From Daucus carota subsp. sativus (taxonomy: Eukaryota; Streptophyta; Magnoliopsida; Apiales; Apiaceae), in NCBI RefSeq assembly GCF_001625215.2, contig NC_030385.2, forward strand, positions 7,185,135 through 7,249,134: 64,000 nt of DNA, given 5' to 3'. The notes under the pieces are model-generated. The model did no database searches and was not told the DNA's origin. It saw only the letters and a program-made list of their open reading frames with translations. Numbering within the stretch: position 1 is the first letter of the stretch; each line of letters begins with the position of its first letter. A program made the position numbers and the translations under genes. Positions 22,510 through 33,812 of the stretch are shown piece after piece.

Positions 22510-22847
22510 GAGCAACTTCAATGAGGGTGACAAAAACAGTGCTAAAGTGCCACGTGGCATGATGTGACATGACACTCTTGTTGGCTCTCCATTGGAGTGA
22601 AGGTTTGCCAAGCAAAGTTGTCAACTTTTGGCACCCTCCTAAAATACAAAAAAAGTATGTATATCACCGCAAAGACATATAGTTACCTATCTTGTTATAT
22701 TTATACAAATATGTGGCAACTTTGGGTGCCAACTATTAGAGCAAATTTTTATGTAAAAATTGCTAAAAGTGAGTGAAAATAAAATAGTAGTATTTTTGAT
22801 GATTTGTTATTTAAGCAATTTTAGTTAGCACCCCATTAGAGATGCTC
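22510..22847. mobile_element. Tourist/Harbinger-like MITE nested in an older relative
   Basis: Ends GAGCAACTTCAATGAGG and GAGCATCTCTAATGGGG (right, reverse complement) with a perfect TAA target duplication (22507-22509, 22848-22850); 338 bp. It appears inserted in another MITE whose left end, TAAGAGCAAGTCCAATG, begins near 22397. The interrupted sequence resumes as ATATAGAACCAAGTATAAAT after the insertion. Confidence 0.7.
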
Positions 22848-23529
22848 TAAATATAGAACCAAGTATAAATGTACTTATAATTGTCACATGAGAAATGTAA
22901 GTGGGAATTTGGTGGGGAATGAATATAAAAGCATTTTTGATATTATTTTTTATACTTGTGTTCCTATTTTACATCTCTTTGGTTCTATTTTACGAATAGA
23001 AGATTATTCGTGTAAGAAAAAAATCTAAAAAGAATGCTCGTTCAATTCTCTCTCCAAACTATAATAGAAGATTTCTTAACGAATATTATATTCTAATCCG
23101 GCCAATTGAAAATAAGTAAACACCAAACATGTGCCAATCAAAGTACAGTACGTAGTGATATTCGTGGAAGAATTAGTGAGTGGCCAGCAGGAATATAGAC
23201 TCGTTGATATAAAACGGGAAATTCATGTTACTCGCTGCAATTTACATCACAAACGTGTATAATAAAATCAGAAAGTGATGTTGCTGGGAAAAAAACGTTT
23301 CTATTTCTCATTTACATCGTACTGTATGTCAATACATCCTCAGTCAGCAAACAAGTTTGAACGAGTCTAGACATATTACATCGTACTACTTCCTTTACAT
23401 ACGGACCCAATCAGTACTCCTGATGAAGCTTAGCTTTCCGATCCAAGGAGGCAAGCAAAAATGTGAACTGCGTGGTCTGCTACTAAATACTCAGCAGAAA
23501 TATCAATACATATTTATACTCAGCAGAAA

Positions 23530-24237
23530 GGGTTAATAGGCAAAAAGATCACTGAACTCATGGCCAACTTGCAGTTGGGTCATTGAACTCAAAAAGTTTG
23601 TAAACGGATCACAGAACTAAATTTAAGTTGCAGTCAACTCACTGAACTAATAAAAACTTGCATTTAGGTCACTGTGCCGTTAAGAATGAGTTGACTTTAA
23701 CGGAATCCGTTAAAGATAATAATAAAAAATATAAAAAATTTGAAAAAAATATAAAAATTCAATTTTCTCAAAAAATTCTGAAAACTTAAAAAAAATCTGA
23801 AAATTTTGAAGAAACTTTAAAAAATATGGAATGTTTTTTAAAAATATGAAAAATGTAAAAACTTCGAAAAAAATCTAAAAATTTTGAAAAAAATTCAAAA
23901 ATTCAAAAAAATCTGGAAATTCAAAAAATATACCTAAATTTCTGAAGTTAAAAAAAATTCAGACTTTTTCCAAATTTCCAGATTTTTTCGAAGTTTTAAA
24001 TTTTCAAAATCGAGTTTTTAAAAAAGCGAATTTTTATATTTTTACAATTTTTATTAACGGATTCCGTTAAAGTCAACTGATACTTAACGGCACAGTGACC
24101 TAAATGCAAATTTTTATTAGTTCAGTGAGTTGACTGCAAGTTAAATCCAGTTCTGTGATCCGTTTGCAAACTTTTTGAGTTCAGTGACCCAATTGCAACT
24201 TGATCATGAGTTCGGTGATTTTTTTGCCTATTAACCC
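23530..24237. mobile_element. Mutator-like foldback MITE
   Basis: Long terminal inverted repeats of about 180 bp start with GGGTTAATAGGCAAAAAGAT and end in its mirror, enclosing an A/T-rich core of AAAAATTC-type runs (708 bp in all). Both sides carry TCAGCAGAAA (23520-23529, 24238-24247), a 10-bp target duplication within the range for Mutator-like elements. The flanks already contain diverged copies of the CAGCAGAAATATCAATAC unit, so the duplication sits in a tandem repeat. Confidence 0.7.
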
Positions 24238-24517
24238 TCAGCAGAAATATCAATACATATTTTTCAGCAGAAATATTCATGTATTTATATTTGTATCAAT
24301 CTTTTGCCCTCTTCTTAGAGTGGTACCAATACATTCCGTTTATCCGGGTTGCTTCTGGAAATATCCCCAGGACTTATACGTTTAAATTAACGGGCTTAAA
24401 AATTAATATTCTGCTTATAAGTTATATTGTAGAACATAATGTCCTACCATTTATTACTTAATGCTTGTTAAAATTGAAAGATATTAATGATCAATTGATA
24501 ATTACGTTTAAAACCAT

Positions 24518-25001
24518 AGTGTTCTATAATTCGGCTATTAATCGGGATTAATCGTTGTTCGGTCGGCCACCGTCTCGATTAAGTTAATCGGTGAAAAAAT
24601 CGTTTTCCTGAAAAATCGGTCAAAGACGGACTTAATCGGTCAAAAGTGGTAAAATCGGCAAAAGTCGATTAAAATCGATAAATTTAAAAAAATTAAAATC
24701 AAAGTAAAAAATATTTAAATTTAAAATTTAATTTTAAGACACATTATACTATTGTCTTATGGGATGAATTGGCCTAAATATTGTAGAAAAGGGATACTTT
24801 GTGGATAAGATCATTGATTTTTTTATTTATAAAATTATATGATTATAAATCTATTATAAATCTATTTATATTTGTCTAGTTTAAAAAATAATATTAAATT
24901 GATTCCGGTTATAAATCACTCCGATTAATCCCCGATTATCTGATTAATCGTTAGACGGTGCCTTCACGGACTACGTCCGATTCCCACTTTTTACAACACT
25001 A
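24518..25001. mobile_element. TIR element with AGTGTT ends
   Basis: AGTGTTCTATAATTCGGC at the left is mirrored by AGTGTTGTAAAAAGTGGG at the right. The interior has many diverged ATTAATCGG units in both orientations. No coding frame and no clear target duplication; possibly a hAT-type MITE. Confidence 0.45.
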
Positions 25002-25348
25002 CTTATACATACATGATAAATAATATATAAATTTGGATAATCAAAGATATTATGACTAGTACTCGAGTATTTCAATATTTTTGTTTGCTCCAAAGAACTT
25101 GACTATATACATATGTAGTCCGCATTAAAGCTGGAGTTTGCCGTACTAGTCATAATTTTTTAGTTTAAACATAAATAATATTGATTATCAAAATTTATAT
25201 TTTTTTATCGTCTTAAACATATTTATCAATCCATCATTAACATCCTTCAAATTTAATAATCATTAAAAATATTATTCTACTTACTAATTATAATATAAAA
25301 CAAGCATCTTGTGGTTTTTTTTAAAAATAGTTGTGCATGTTGATTATA

Positions 25349-25839
25349 GGAAAATATATCAAATTGGTGACTCGTTCCATTCAAATATATCAAGTAAGTC
25401 ACCACTTTCCAGTTTAACTCAAATTGGTCATTGAAGTACCTCTTTTGTTCAGTCTGTTAGAATCAAACAAGTGAAACGGTCGTTTTTAATGCTAAACGTT
25501 CAATCAGCATAAGACCGCCACATGGAGATCAGTTGTCATAATAACTAGATTAAGACAAAATAAAATCAAAAAATCTCAGACAAATATATACATATACATG
25601 TATATATGTATATGTCCTTCAGTTCTTACGCAATATGTATATATGTATATTTGTCTGAGATTCTTTGGATTTTATTTTGTCTTAATATAGTAAGCATGCC
25701 AACTCATCTCCGCGTGGTGGTATTCTTCATATTAAATATTTATTTTAACGTTTAACGTTAAAAATGATTGATCCGCTTGTTTAACTCTAACTTATTTGAT
25801 ATATTTGAATGGAATGAATTACCAATTTGATATTTTCCC
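25349..25839. mobile_element. Mutator-like MITE
   Basis: Inverted ends GGAAAATATATCAAATTGG and GGGAAAATATCAAATTGG (right, reverse complement) extend through the CCATTCAAATATATCAA block. Both sides carry GTTGATTATA (25339-25348, 25840-25849), a perfect 10-bp target duplication. The centre holds a second inverted repeat of TATACATATACATG (about 25585-25665). Confidence 0.7.
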
Positions 25840-26379
25840 GTTGATTATATATATATGTTCTTGAACATAAACTTCATGTTTAAATTTTGCAAAATAAAGA
25901 AAATTGGAATTGGGACTACAAAATTACAATTTATCCAATTTTGAAGTATATTGTAGACTCCAAAACTTCATTGAAAATGAGAACTCCTTTTAACTTTACT
26001 CTATATTAATTATATATATTTATAATTACATTTTGTTGATCATATTAGTAGTAATTTATTTATTTGACCGTGAGAATTAGGGCAGATTATCGTGAGAAAC
26101 TATAAGAAAGATTCTCAACCGCGTCAAAGATTCTCAAACGTGAGACACAAAAAGTAAAATTACCATACTAACCGGACTCAACTCTCAGTATATGAAAATA
26201 GTGAGTGCACAGGTCACTGCAGACAAGGTACTTGTGGACGGTGAGCCTAGGAGACGAATAAGTGCATTGATCAATTTGTCCATAGTGCATGCATATGCTT
26301 TCTTTGCACCAAATGCTCCAAATAAATCACCACTCCGTTTCTTTTTTCTTTTCTTGTTTGTGATGTCGGTACTGTTCAT

Positions 26380-26588
26380 AACATGAGACAAATTACTAAT
26401 TTACATCTAATCTATAAAACTAAATATAGTCATGAGTGATCTTGTTAGATTCGTATTCATAAGTATTTTAATACGATGAAGTTTTTATATTTAATGCTAC
26501 TACGAAATGAAAGATATTAACGATCAAAAGTGCGTGTTGGCAAACGTGAAAAATACAAACAGGAAAAGTATTTAGAGACGGAGGGAGT
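26380..26588. mobile_element. Right end of a Stowaway-like element
   Basis: The sequence ends GAGACGGAGGGAG followed by TA, the typical right terminus of a Stowaway MITE. The left boundary near 26380 is only approximate because no matching inverted end was located. Confidence 0.35.
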
Positions 26589-27349
26589 ACCTATCTAAGG
26601 AAAAGTTGACCAGTACTAATCAAAGTGCTGGCTGGTTCTCAGAATTTGATTCGACAGGGATTCATCACAAATCTATCATGTGCACCAAAAGTGCAGATGT
26701 CTGTGGTGCGACAGTGCTGCCCTACAGGCTAAAAATGTTTACGAAGATGTGGTCACTTATAGAACCACTGCGAAACCAGTATATGACGCATGTTTCGAAA
26801 GTTAAAGAGCGACTCCACCATTATAATGGTCATTGTATGTTTTGTATGCTTCAGTATAATAATGTGTAATAAAGTACTGGTAATTTCATTTTCAAACAAT
26901 GAATGATCATATACCTTAAAAGTCAAAACACATGTTTTTGCTAATGGTACACAAGCAAATATCATTTTCCAAAATTTTATGATATGCTTAATCTGCAGGC
27001 CCTTTCTCCAAGTCATCATGAACTTCTCCTTGACTTTAAGAGAGTTAAACTAATTTTTAAATCTCTTAAGAAAAATGTATTGTACCATATATGGACCAAG
27101 GTATTCAAATTGCAACAGATATTGTCACCCTTTGTAATAAAAAAATAAAAAAAAACCTGAAAAAGTGAATTGTTTTGCCAACTAAAATTAGCTAAAATTC
27201 AATTTATCATAGTGTAATTTTATATTAGAATTCTGCAGAATAGCCTATACTTTTAGACATGGATTGATGTTTGATAACTTGATATCTTAATGTATAATTA
27301 TTAGATTTTAAACTAACTAGAACTTTGGTCTAAGTAAACTAATATAATA

Positions 27350-27560
27350 CTTTATCCATCTTATTGTCATCGTTACTTATTTCGTCTCTTTCAAATTATT
27401 GCCCCTATTCGATTGATTTATAATATGATGAAATAAAGGTTTTGTATTTTATATGAAAAATAATATTATATTTTGTTAAAAGTCATTATTTTAAAAATAA
27501 TTAAATAAAAGTGAGAAATCTAATAGTGGACAAAATTATAATAAGATGATGAAGGGAACA
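27350..27560. mobile_element. Small MITE with TA flanks
   Basis: CTTTATCCATCTTATTGTC at the left is roughly mirrored by ATAAGATGATGAAGGGAAC at the right, over 211 bp, with TA on both sides. Confidence 0.45.
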
Positions 27561-28040
27561 TATTCTTTTGTCTAATACGTTACAACACTTTCAATATTAT
27601 AGTTATATTTTCATCACTAACATATCAAAATTAATAATTAATACTACTAATTCCGGACTCATAAATAAAACAAATTATTATATCAGATTTTAAATTAAAA
27701 TTTATCAGCATATATTATATATATATATATATATATAAAATAATTTGGTGCATAATACGTATTATAAAACTCAGCAAAACAGGATAACTCATTTACAATC
27801 TTAAATGATTAACTCAATTCAAATTCTTGAAATCCTAATCACTGTGGTTCCAGACTTCCAGTACCGGTCATCAAATAATCAAAACACCAGCCACTATCAT
27901 ACATAAATTATTAGCATTCACAACCTCATTATTACAGATAAAAAATGGGAAAAACTAGCAACTACCATCCAAAACTATGAGCCCTGAAAACCTCATTACA
28001 GATAAAAAATGAGAATTTAGCAACTACCATCCAAAACTTA

Positions 28041-28272
28041 CTCCCTCCGTTTTGAAATAAAGGTTGCTTGACTTTTTGGCACACACTTCTAAGTTCTTTG
28101 ACCGCATAGTTAAAATTATTATTTTCAAATTTTTTTTCTGAACTAAAATATCAATTATATATTTTTATTCAAAAGAAGAAAATTTCAGAAATAATAATTT
28201 TAACTATGCAGTCAAAGCACTTAGAAATGTGTGCCAAAAAGTCGAACGATTTATATTTCAAAACAGAAGGAG
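28041..28272. mobile_element. Stowaway-like MITE in the promoter of the third P450
   Basis: A 232-bp element with ends CTCCCTCCGTTTTGAAAT and, inverted, ATTTCAAAACAGAAGGAG, TA on both sides, and matching subterminal blocks (TTGACTTTTTGGCACACA and its mirror). It could fold into one long hairpin. Its right end is 158 bp from the TATA box at 28431. A diverged relative is interrupted by another insertion at 52690-53226. Confidence 0.8.
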
Positions 28273-28430
28273 TATTAGGAATCAAAACCGTTGGCAAAAG
28301 AAAAAAAAGGAATCAAAATCTCATGGCAGATAAAAAATGGGAAAAACTAAATAAACCTCATGGCAGATATAAAAACAGGGAAAACTAAATAGATAAAAAC
28401 GTTTCAACGTCTTTTAAAATCTTTTTTCAC

Positions 28431-28439
28431 TATAAAAAG
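28431..28439 (+). promoter_or_regulatory. TATA box of the third P450 gene
   Basis: TATAAAAAG lies 103-111 bp upstream of the start codon. The presumed leader contains two imperfect copies of AAACAAACACAC-AACACAG. Confidence 0.6.
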
Positions 28440-28541
28440 GCACCTTGATAGAGCAATCGAAAGACAACCTAAACAAACACACAACACAGAAACACAAGCT
28501 AAACAAACACACTACACAGAGTCTATACTGATTAATCAAGA

Positions 28542-30480
28542 ATGGAAGCAGTTCTTTTCATCACAATCACTCTCCTGCTACTTGTGCTCTTGAAGTACAC
28601 AAGTTACAAAAGGAAGAAGTCGAATAGAAGCCCACCAGGTCCCCGAGGCCTCCCGTTGATCGGAAACATGCACCAGTTCGACAGCTCAAACACTCACCTC
28701 TACTTCTACCAGCTTTCCCTTCAGTACGGCCCTCTGGTTTCCTTGCAGCTCGGCTCAGTCCGGACTCTCGTCGTCTCGTCCGCAAGCATTGCCAAAGAGG
28801 TTTTCAAGAACCATGATCTCTGTTTTTCAAGTAGGCCGGCTTTAGTTGGCACGCAGAAGCTTTCGTACAAAGGCCTAGACCTTGCCTTCTCTCCGTACAG
28901 CGACTACTGGAGGAACATGAGGAAATTATGTACTAATCATCTCTTTAGTGTCAAGAGGTCTCAGTCATTTTATCCCATTCGTGAAGACGAAGTTTCAAGA
29001 ATGGTGAAAACGATACGTAAGAGAGCTGCGGCTTCTGCTGATTTCAACGTGGTCAATATGACTAAAACTGTCATGACTGTGGCGAGCTCGATCATCTTTA
29101 GAACTGCTTTCGGGAAAAGGTATAATGATGACGATGAAGATGATGTAGGATATGATAATAAAATGAGCCGTCAAATTCATTGGCTGCTCTCGGAGACTCA
29201 GGCCAGTTTCGCAAGTTTCTTTCTCAAGGACTATTTTCCTCTAGTTGGTTGTTTTATTGATACTCTTTGTGGCTCGTGGACTCGGTTGGACAAGAGTTTC
29301 TATGGGTTGGATGCCTTTTATCAACAACTCATTGATGAGCATCTTCATGCATCCACTGTTTCGACCCAGGAGTGCAGCATGCTGGACATCTTACTCCAGA
29401 TGAAATCGGATTCATCAGAGTTCTCGTTTGATCACATCAAAGCAATATTAATGGTAATTACATCTTTTTGCAGTGGCTTTTGTGGATATTTAAATGTTTG
29501 CTATGCCATTTAAGAAAATGCATTCAATTTTACACAACTAATATATCTAGTTTGGGTTCAAGTCCCTGACATCCGTAGGCCTAAGATCTGTTAACCAAAG
29601 CCGTTGTATGAATATCCAGCTGCCATGATTATAATAAAAATTTAGTACGTACAACGCTTTTTAATCGCTAGACGGGGTTAAAACACCCAGTCCAGCGGTT
29701 AAAAAGCACTGGACGGCCCTTGGCCAGAAAAGAGACTGCTGGTTAAGGGGTCCCTGACATACATATGGGAATGGACCCGTCTAGTTTGCAGCAATTGTTT
29801 ATTTCTTTAGAAGATAGTTTGTTGGCTACTTGTGTTTTAGTCTATATTAATTGTCTTTTCTACTTTCTTGGCAGGATTTTATAGTTGCGGCATCAGATAC
29901 AAGTGCAGCAGCAGTGGTTTGGGCCATGACTTTGTTAGTCAAGAACCCGCCGCAAATGAAGAAAGTTCAACAAGAAGTCAGAGATATAACAGGGAAAAAA
30001 GGATTTGTAGATGAGAACGACACCCAAAACCTTGCTTACCTTAAAGCTGTAGTCAAGGAAGCCATGAGACTGCACCCACCTGCTCCCCTTCTTGTGCGAG
30101 ACGCGGCCAAAAATTGTGTTGTAAGCGGGATTGAGATTGAAGCTAACACACGTGTATACGTGAACACATATACCATAGGAAGGGATCCTGAATTCTGGGA
30201 GAATCCAGAAGTATTTTTACCCGAAAGATTTATGAATAGTAGCATTGATATTAAGGGACATGATTACGAGCTGTTACCTTTTGGAGCAGGCCGAAGAATG
30301 TGCCCGGGGATGTCAATGGGGATGGCTATGACGGAGCTTGTGCTGGCTAATCTTCTCTACTCGTTTAACTGGGAAGTTCCGCCTGGTGAGAAAACGGCAG
30401 ACATTGATATGGCTACCTTGCCTGGTTTAACAGCGCACAAGAAGAATCATCTCTGCCTAGTACCGAGAATTGGTTATTGA
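28542..30480 (+). CDS. Cytochrome P450, CYP83-like (CYP71 clan), third copy
   Basis: ER-anchored P450 of 505 residues: exon 1 28542-29453, exon 2 29875-30480, phase 0, GT-AG. It has the N-terminal helix, the SPPGPRGLPLIG hinge, helix I AASDTS (309-314, with Ala where Gly is usual before the S-D-T-S), ExxR in KEAMRLHP (E366, R369) and heme loop FGAGRRMCPG (Cys447). After the K helix it reads LLVRDAAKN where the sister copies read LLVPRETTEK; the usual PRE triad is gone and the loop is one residue shorter. Both differences touch the substrate and heme surroundings, so its specificity may differ from that of the 18954 copy. It is otherwise intact, with a clear TATA box. Substrate unknown. Confidence 0.92.
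29656..29707. repeat. Compact hairpin in the P450 intron
   Basis: GCTTTTTAATCGCTAGACGG pairs with CCAGTCCAGCGGTTAAAAAG downstream across a loop of about 10 nt. By eye it is a 21-bp stem with two mismatches and one wobble. It lies inside the intron of the third P450 gene; origin unknown. Confidence 0.6.
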
Positions 30481-31137
30481 GTATCACATGCATGCATCAG
30501 TATGTACTATTGTACTGCTCACTGATGGATCTTAGAAGAAAAGCAGTTGATTTCGTATTACAGGGTATTGATAATGTCTAGATCTGAACTTACGTTTTCT
30601 GTATGACCTTTGATGTCATTGATTACAAGCAAATCATAAATCATTAATGTTTTTGATAGGGCTGCAGAGTGGCTTGTTGTGTTACTTGTTTATAGATTAC
30701 TCATGAAAATAATATCATCAGTATCAAAGAAATTTCAATTTACACATAGCAACAATGAATATCCTGAATTACTCCGTAATCCTCTCACCAATCCATCTAT
30801 TCTATACGCTTTTTTATAAGCGAATCCCGTTTCAATGGAAAATAAACACCGAATACTAAAGTATTAGTATAATTTAGTTATCATCCTATCGTTTTTACAT
30901 TTTTCAAATTAATAATGATAATTATCATACTATTAGTTCTTTGACTTATATGTTGGTTAATTAGATTTTGTAATGTAATAATTATATCACAGAATTAATT
31001 ACTTCGCCAATAAAATTATTATTTCTTATTTTAAATCTCAAATAATTTCATTTACAGAACAAGTCTACAAAAATATTGTCATGTTTCAGAATTCAAATCA
31101 ATAAAAGTCCATATTTATATTATTAGTCAACTCCAAA

Positions 31138-32485
31138 TCTACTAATATAAAATTTAAATCAAAATATTATGTTTTACGGTTGCGATAAGGGAAAAAAAGG
31201 ATGTGAGAACATTATCATGAAAAACGCAAACTATCGGAATAAAGCCGCCACTACTACTAATAAAACAACTGTTCATATTATAATATATAGTAAAAATACT
31301 CACACACATGCTTTGTCGAAATTTTTTGATAACAAATTAATTTAAATTAAATTTGTTTAACTTAAAAGCTTTGGTAAACTTTTATATTGACTAAGATTTT
31401 TAATATAATTGTCTCACCAACAAAATTATATCACCAACAAAATTATTTATTTTTAATATTTATTCAAATAAATTAATTTACGATGTAACTCTATAAAATT
31501 CTTATAAATAAAGAATTCATATTAATATTATTAGCCATATTATATACTTATATATAATAACCGTAAGAGAGATAATTTGGTCGCATGGTCCTATGGTCGA
31601 AAAACTTATCATCTCTTGAATCGTATATTGAACAAATAAATACTATTAGATTAGAACAAAATTAAATTCTGTTCTGTCAAGAAACTGATATCTACTTGCA
31701 TGTTTATAATTTCTTTTCTGAATCCAAAACAAATTCTGTCTTTCACGTGTTTTTGGTTTTTTTTTAGTCCAAAATAAATATTTCCTACCAATTTTAATTG
31801 TAGAATCGTATAAATCGCACCGTCACAAAAATATTTTTTATCCATCGAATCGTATATTGAACAAATAAGCACCGTTAGATTAGAACAAAATTAACTTCTG
31901 TTCCATAAGATAATATCTACTTGCATGTTTATAGTTCCTTTTCTGAATCCAAAACAAATTCTGTCTTTCACGTGTTTATGATTTTTTTAATCCAAAATAA
32001 ATATTTTCTACCAGTTTTATTTGTAGAATCATATAAATCGCACCAACACAAAATTATTTTTATCTCATATATTTTAAAATTAATAAGCCCGGTTTATGTG
32101 AGGAACGAATACAAAAACTTTTTCTTAATCCAAAACAAATTCTACCATCTTATAGCATGTTTATGATCCATCTTCTTAATTCAAAACAAATTATGTTTAT
32201 CAATTTTAATCTCGAACCATAAACATTTTTAGAAAAATATTTAAATCACATTATAATAATTCTAATATAAAATACATTTATAAATATAATTTAATAGGAG
32301 TTGGCATCACATATTCTACTTAAAATAATTTAAAATTTGATAGAAAGAATTTAATACTTTGACATGATACATACAATTTTAATTTAATATTTATAAATTA
32401 ATTTTTTTCACACCATTTAAAATATATTTAAAAAGTTTATAAATAATTAAAAATCTCTCGTGCCTTACACGGGCTATAAGCTAGT
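31138..32485 (+). mobile_element. Probable non-autonomous Helitron
   Basis: The left end TCTACTAATATAAAATTTAA matches the usual plant Helitron 5' start (TC followed by an A/T-rich tract). The right end has a 6-bp hairpin, CTCGTG-CCTTA-CACGGG, then CTATAAG and the terminal CTAG. The element sits between A (31137) and T (32486), the A^T target Helitrons use, with no target duplication or terminal inverted repeats. At 1348 bp it encodes no helicase, so it would depend on one in trans. Confidence 0.6.
31616..32068 (+). repeat. Tandem duplication (period about 229 bp) inside the Helitron
   Basis: Two head-to-tail units each contain CGTATATTGAACAAATAA, TCTACTTGCATGTTTATA and TTCTGTCTTTCACGTGTTT at 229-bp spacing, with small differences. 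A third, shorter degenerate piece with AATCCAAAACAAATTCT follows at 32118-32215. Confidence 0.8.
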
Positions 32486-33812
32486 TAATATTAATTATAG
32501 TAAAAGGAGATAAACCCGTGACATTGTAAAAAAGATAAGAAATTAGTTTTGAATATAAATTATTTAAGTTGAGAAATCCGTTAGACTTTTATATTAATTT
32601 TGTCAAATGATTATCTAAACAGCTGCCATTACTGCACCCGAAGAACACGAACTAGTATTACACGTGACAATGACCTATTAGACATTTAAAACATTACGAA
32701 TTAAAATTTATAAATATATTAAAATTAAACCCTATAAGCGAATTTATATATATTGGTCTTCGATATTTTTTCATCTTGAGAAATATAAAACAACATAGCG
32801 TTATAATATAAATAATCTAAATTTATATCATGAAATATATCTAAAAATAAATTTTTAGTAAAAATTAAGATTTAAAATAAGATAAAATGTTCATTTATTG
32901 AAAGTTCTATAACTCAACAACAATAATTTACTAGTACATTCTTTGTGTTGCTCTTTCTGGTTTATTTTTAGTTATTATTTTGGTTTGGTGTAGTCTCTGT
33001 GAGTGTTAGGTTGTTTCTCTCTTTGTTGAGAGTTTTGGGTTTTCTCTTCCTTGTTTGTGAGAGTATGATCTTTGATTTAGTGATAAAAGTTGTTAAGAGA
33101 TTGCAATTATAGTCGATAGCTCAGACATGATTAATTCCAGTCGGATGCGGAAAAGATGGTGCTTATAAATATCTCATCTTAAACAAATCGCGTGATTCCA
33201 TCGAGAATGGATTAATCAGCGATTGTTTTCGTTTTATGTTTGTTCGACGCGATTGTTTTGTAGATGCCGTATGTCTTTTTATTATTGAATTGATTTTCTA
33301 CTAAAAAAAATAGTAATAATTGAAACAAAAATATTTAAAAAGATGATAGTACTGTAAGTAATTAAAAAAATTTAAAATATTTATTTTAAACTGTGTTTGT
33401 CACTGATCATAAGTCATAATCTAGTCGATATTAAGCATGCAATTAAGTAGGCTGATTTGTTAACGTGGCACAAATTAAGATCACAAGCATATTGTCGTCG
33501 CCTTCTAGGCAGCTTTATAGGTTTGATAATCCTGAGTAATTGTTTAACAGTTGAATATTTAGTCGGCTTCTGTACAATATTACGTACTTAGTTTTCGACG
33601 TCGACAGCGAGCCCCTGGCAAAAGACAAACAAACAAACAACAAAATAGCAACGGCAATATTGTAATATTCGTAACAGGCTATTACATTGTTTATTTCCTC
33701 ATATGTTAACATTTGATGTAACAGTCTCGACAAAGAGCCAAGCAAAGAATGTAGTATATATGTTTTACTAGAATTAGACATTCAATTCCACATTACCAGT
33801 TATCTGCAGAAA

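Larger units (their letters stand above)
20984..28430. other. Transposon-rich spacer between the second and third P450 genes
   Basis: About 7.4 kb without a recognisable gene. Contents in order: a probable Tourist-like element (21385-21985), Stowaway MITE (22027-22276), nested Tourist-like MITEs (22397 onward), two Mutator-like foldbacks (23530-24237, 25349-25839), a TIR element (24518-25001), a Stowaway right end near 26588, a small MITE (27350-27560), an AT microsatellite near 27717-27738 and a Stowaway MITE (28041-28272). Short open frames near 26192-26869 show no family resemblance. Confidence 0.6.
30481..33812. other. Intergenic: third P450 to the chitinase-like gene
   Basis: Very AT-rich. 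The main content is a probable Helitron (31138-32485) with an internal tandem repeat. From about 32930 to 33310 a less AT-rich stretch with CTCTCTTTGTTGAGAG-type sequence ends at an A-run; it could be the 3' tail of a retrotransposed LINE-type sequence, but no coding part was recognised. Nothing else seen. Confidence 0.5.

Noticed and set aside
26606-26869. 87-codon plus-strand frame starting at 26606
   Set aside because: The encoded sequence resembles no family I know and the region is surrounded by transposon sequence.
29540-29575. GGTTCAAGTCC, a B-box-like sequence in a P450 intron
   Set aside because: No A box at the right distance upstream and no cloverleaf, so neither a tRNA nor a clear SINE.
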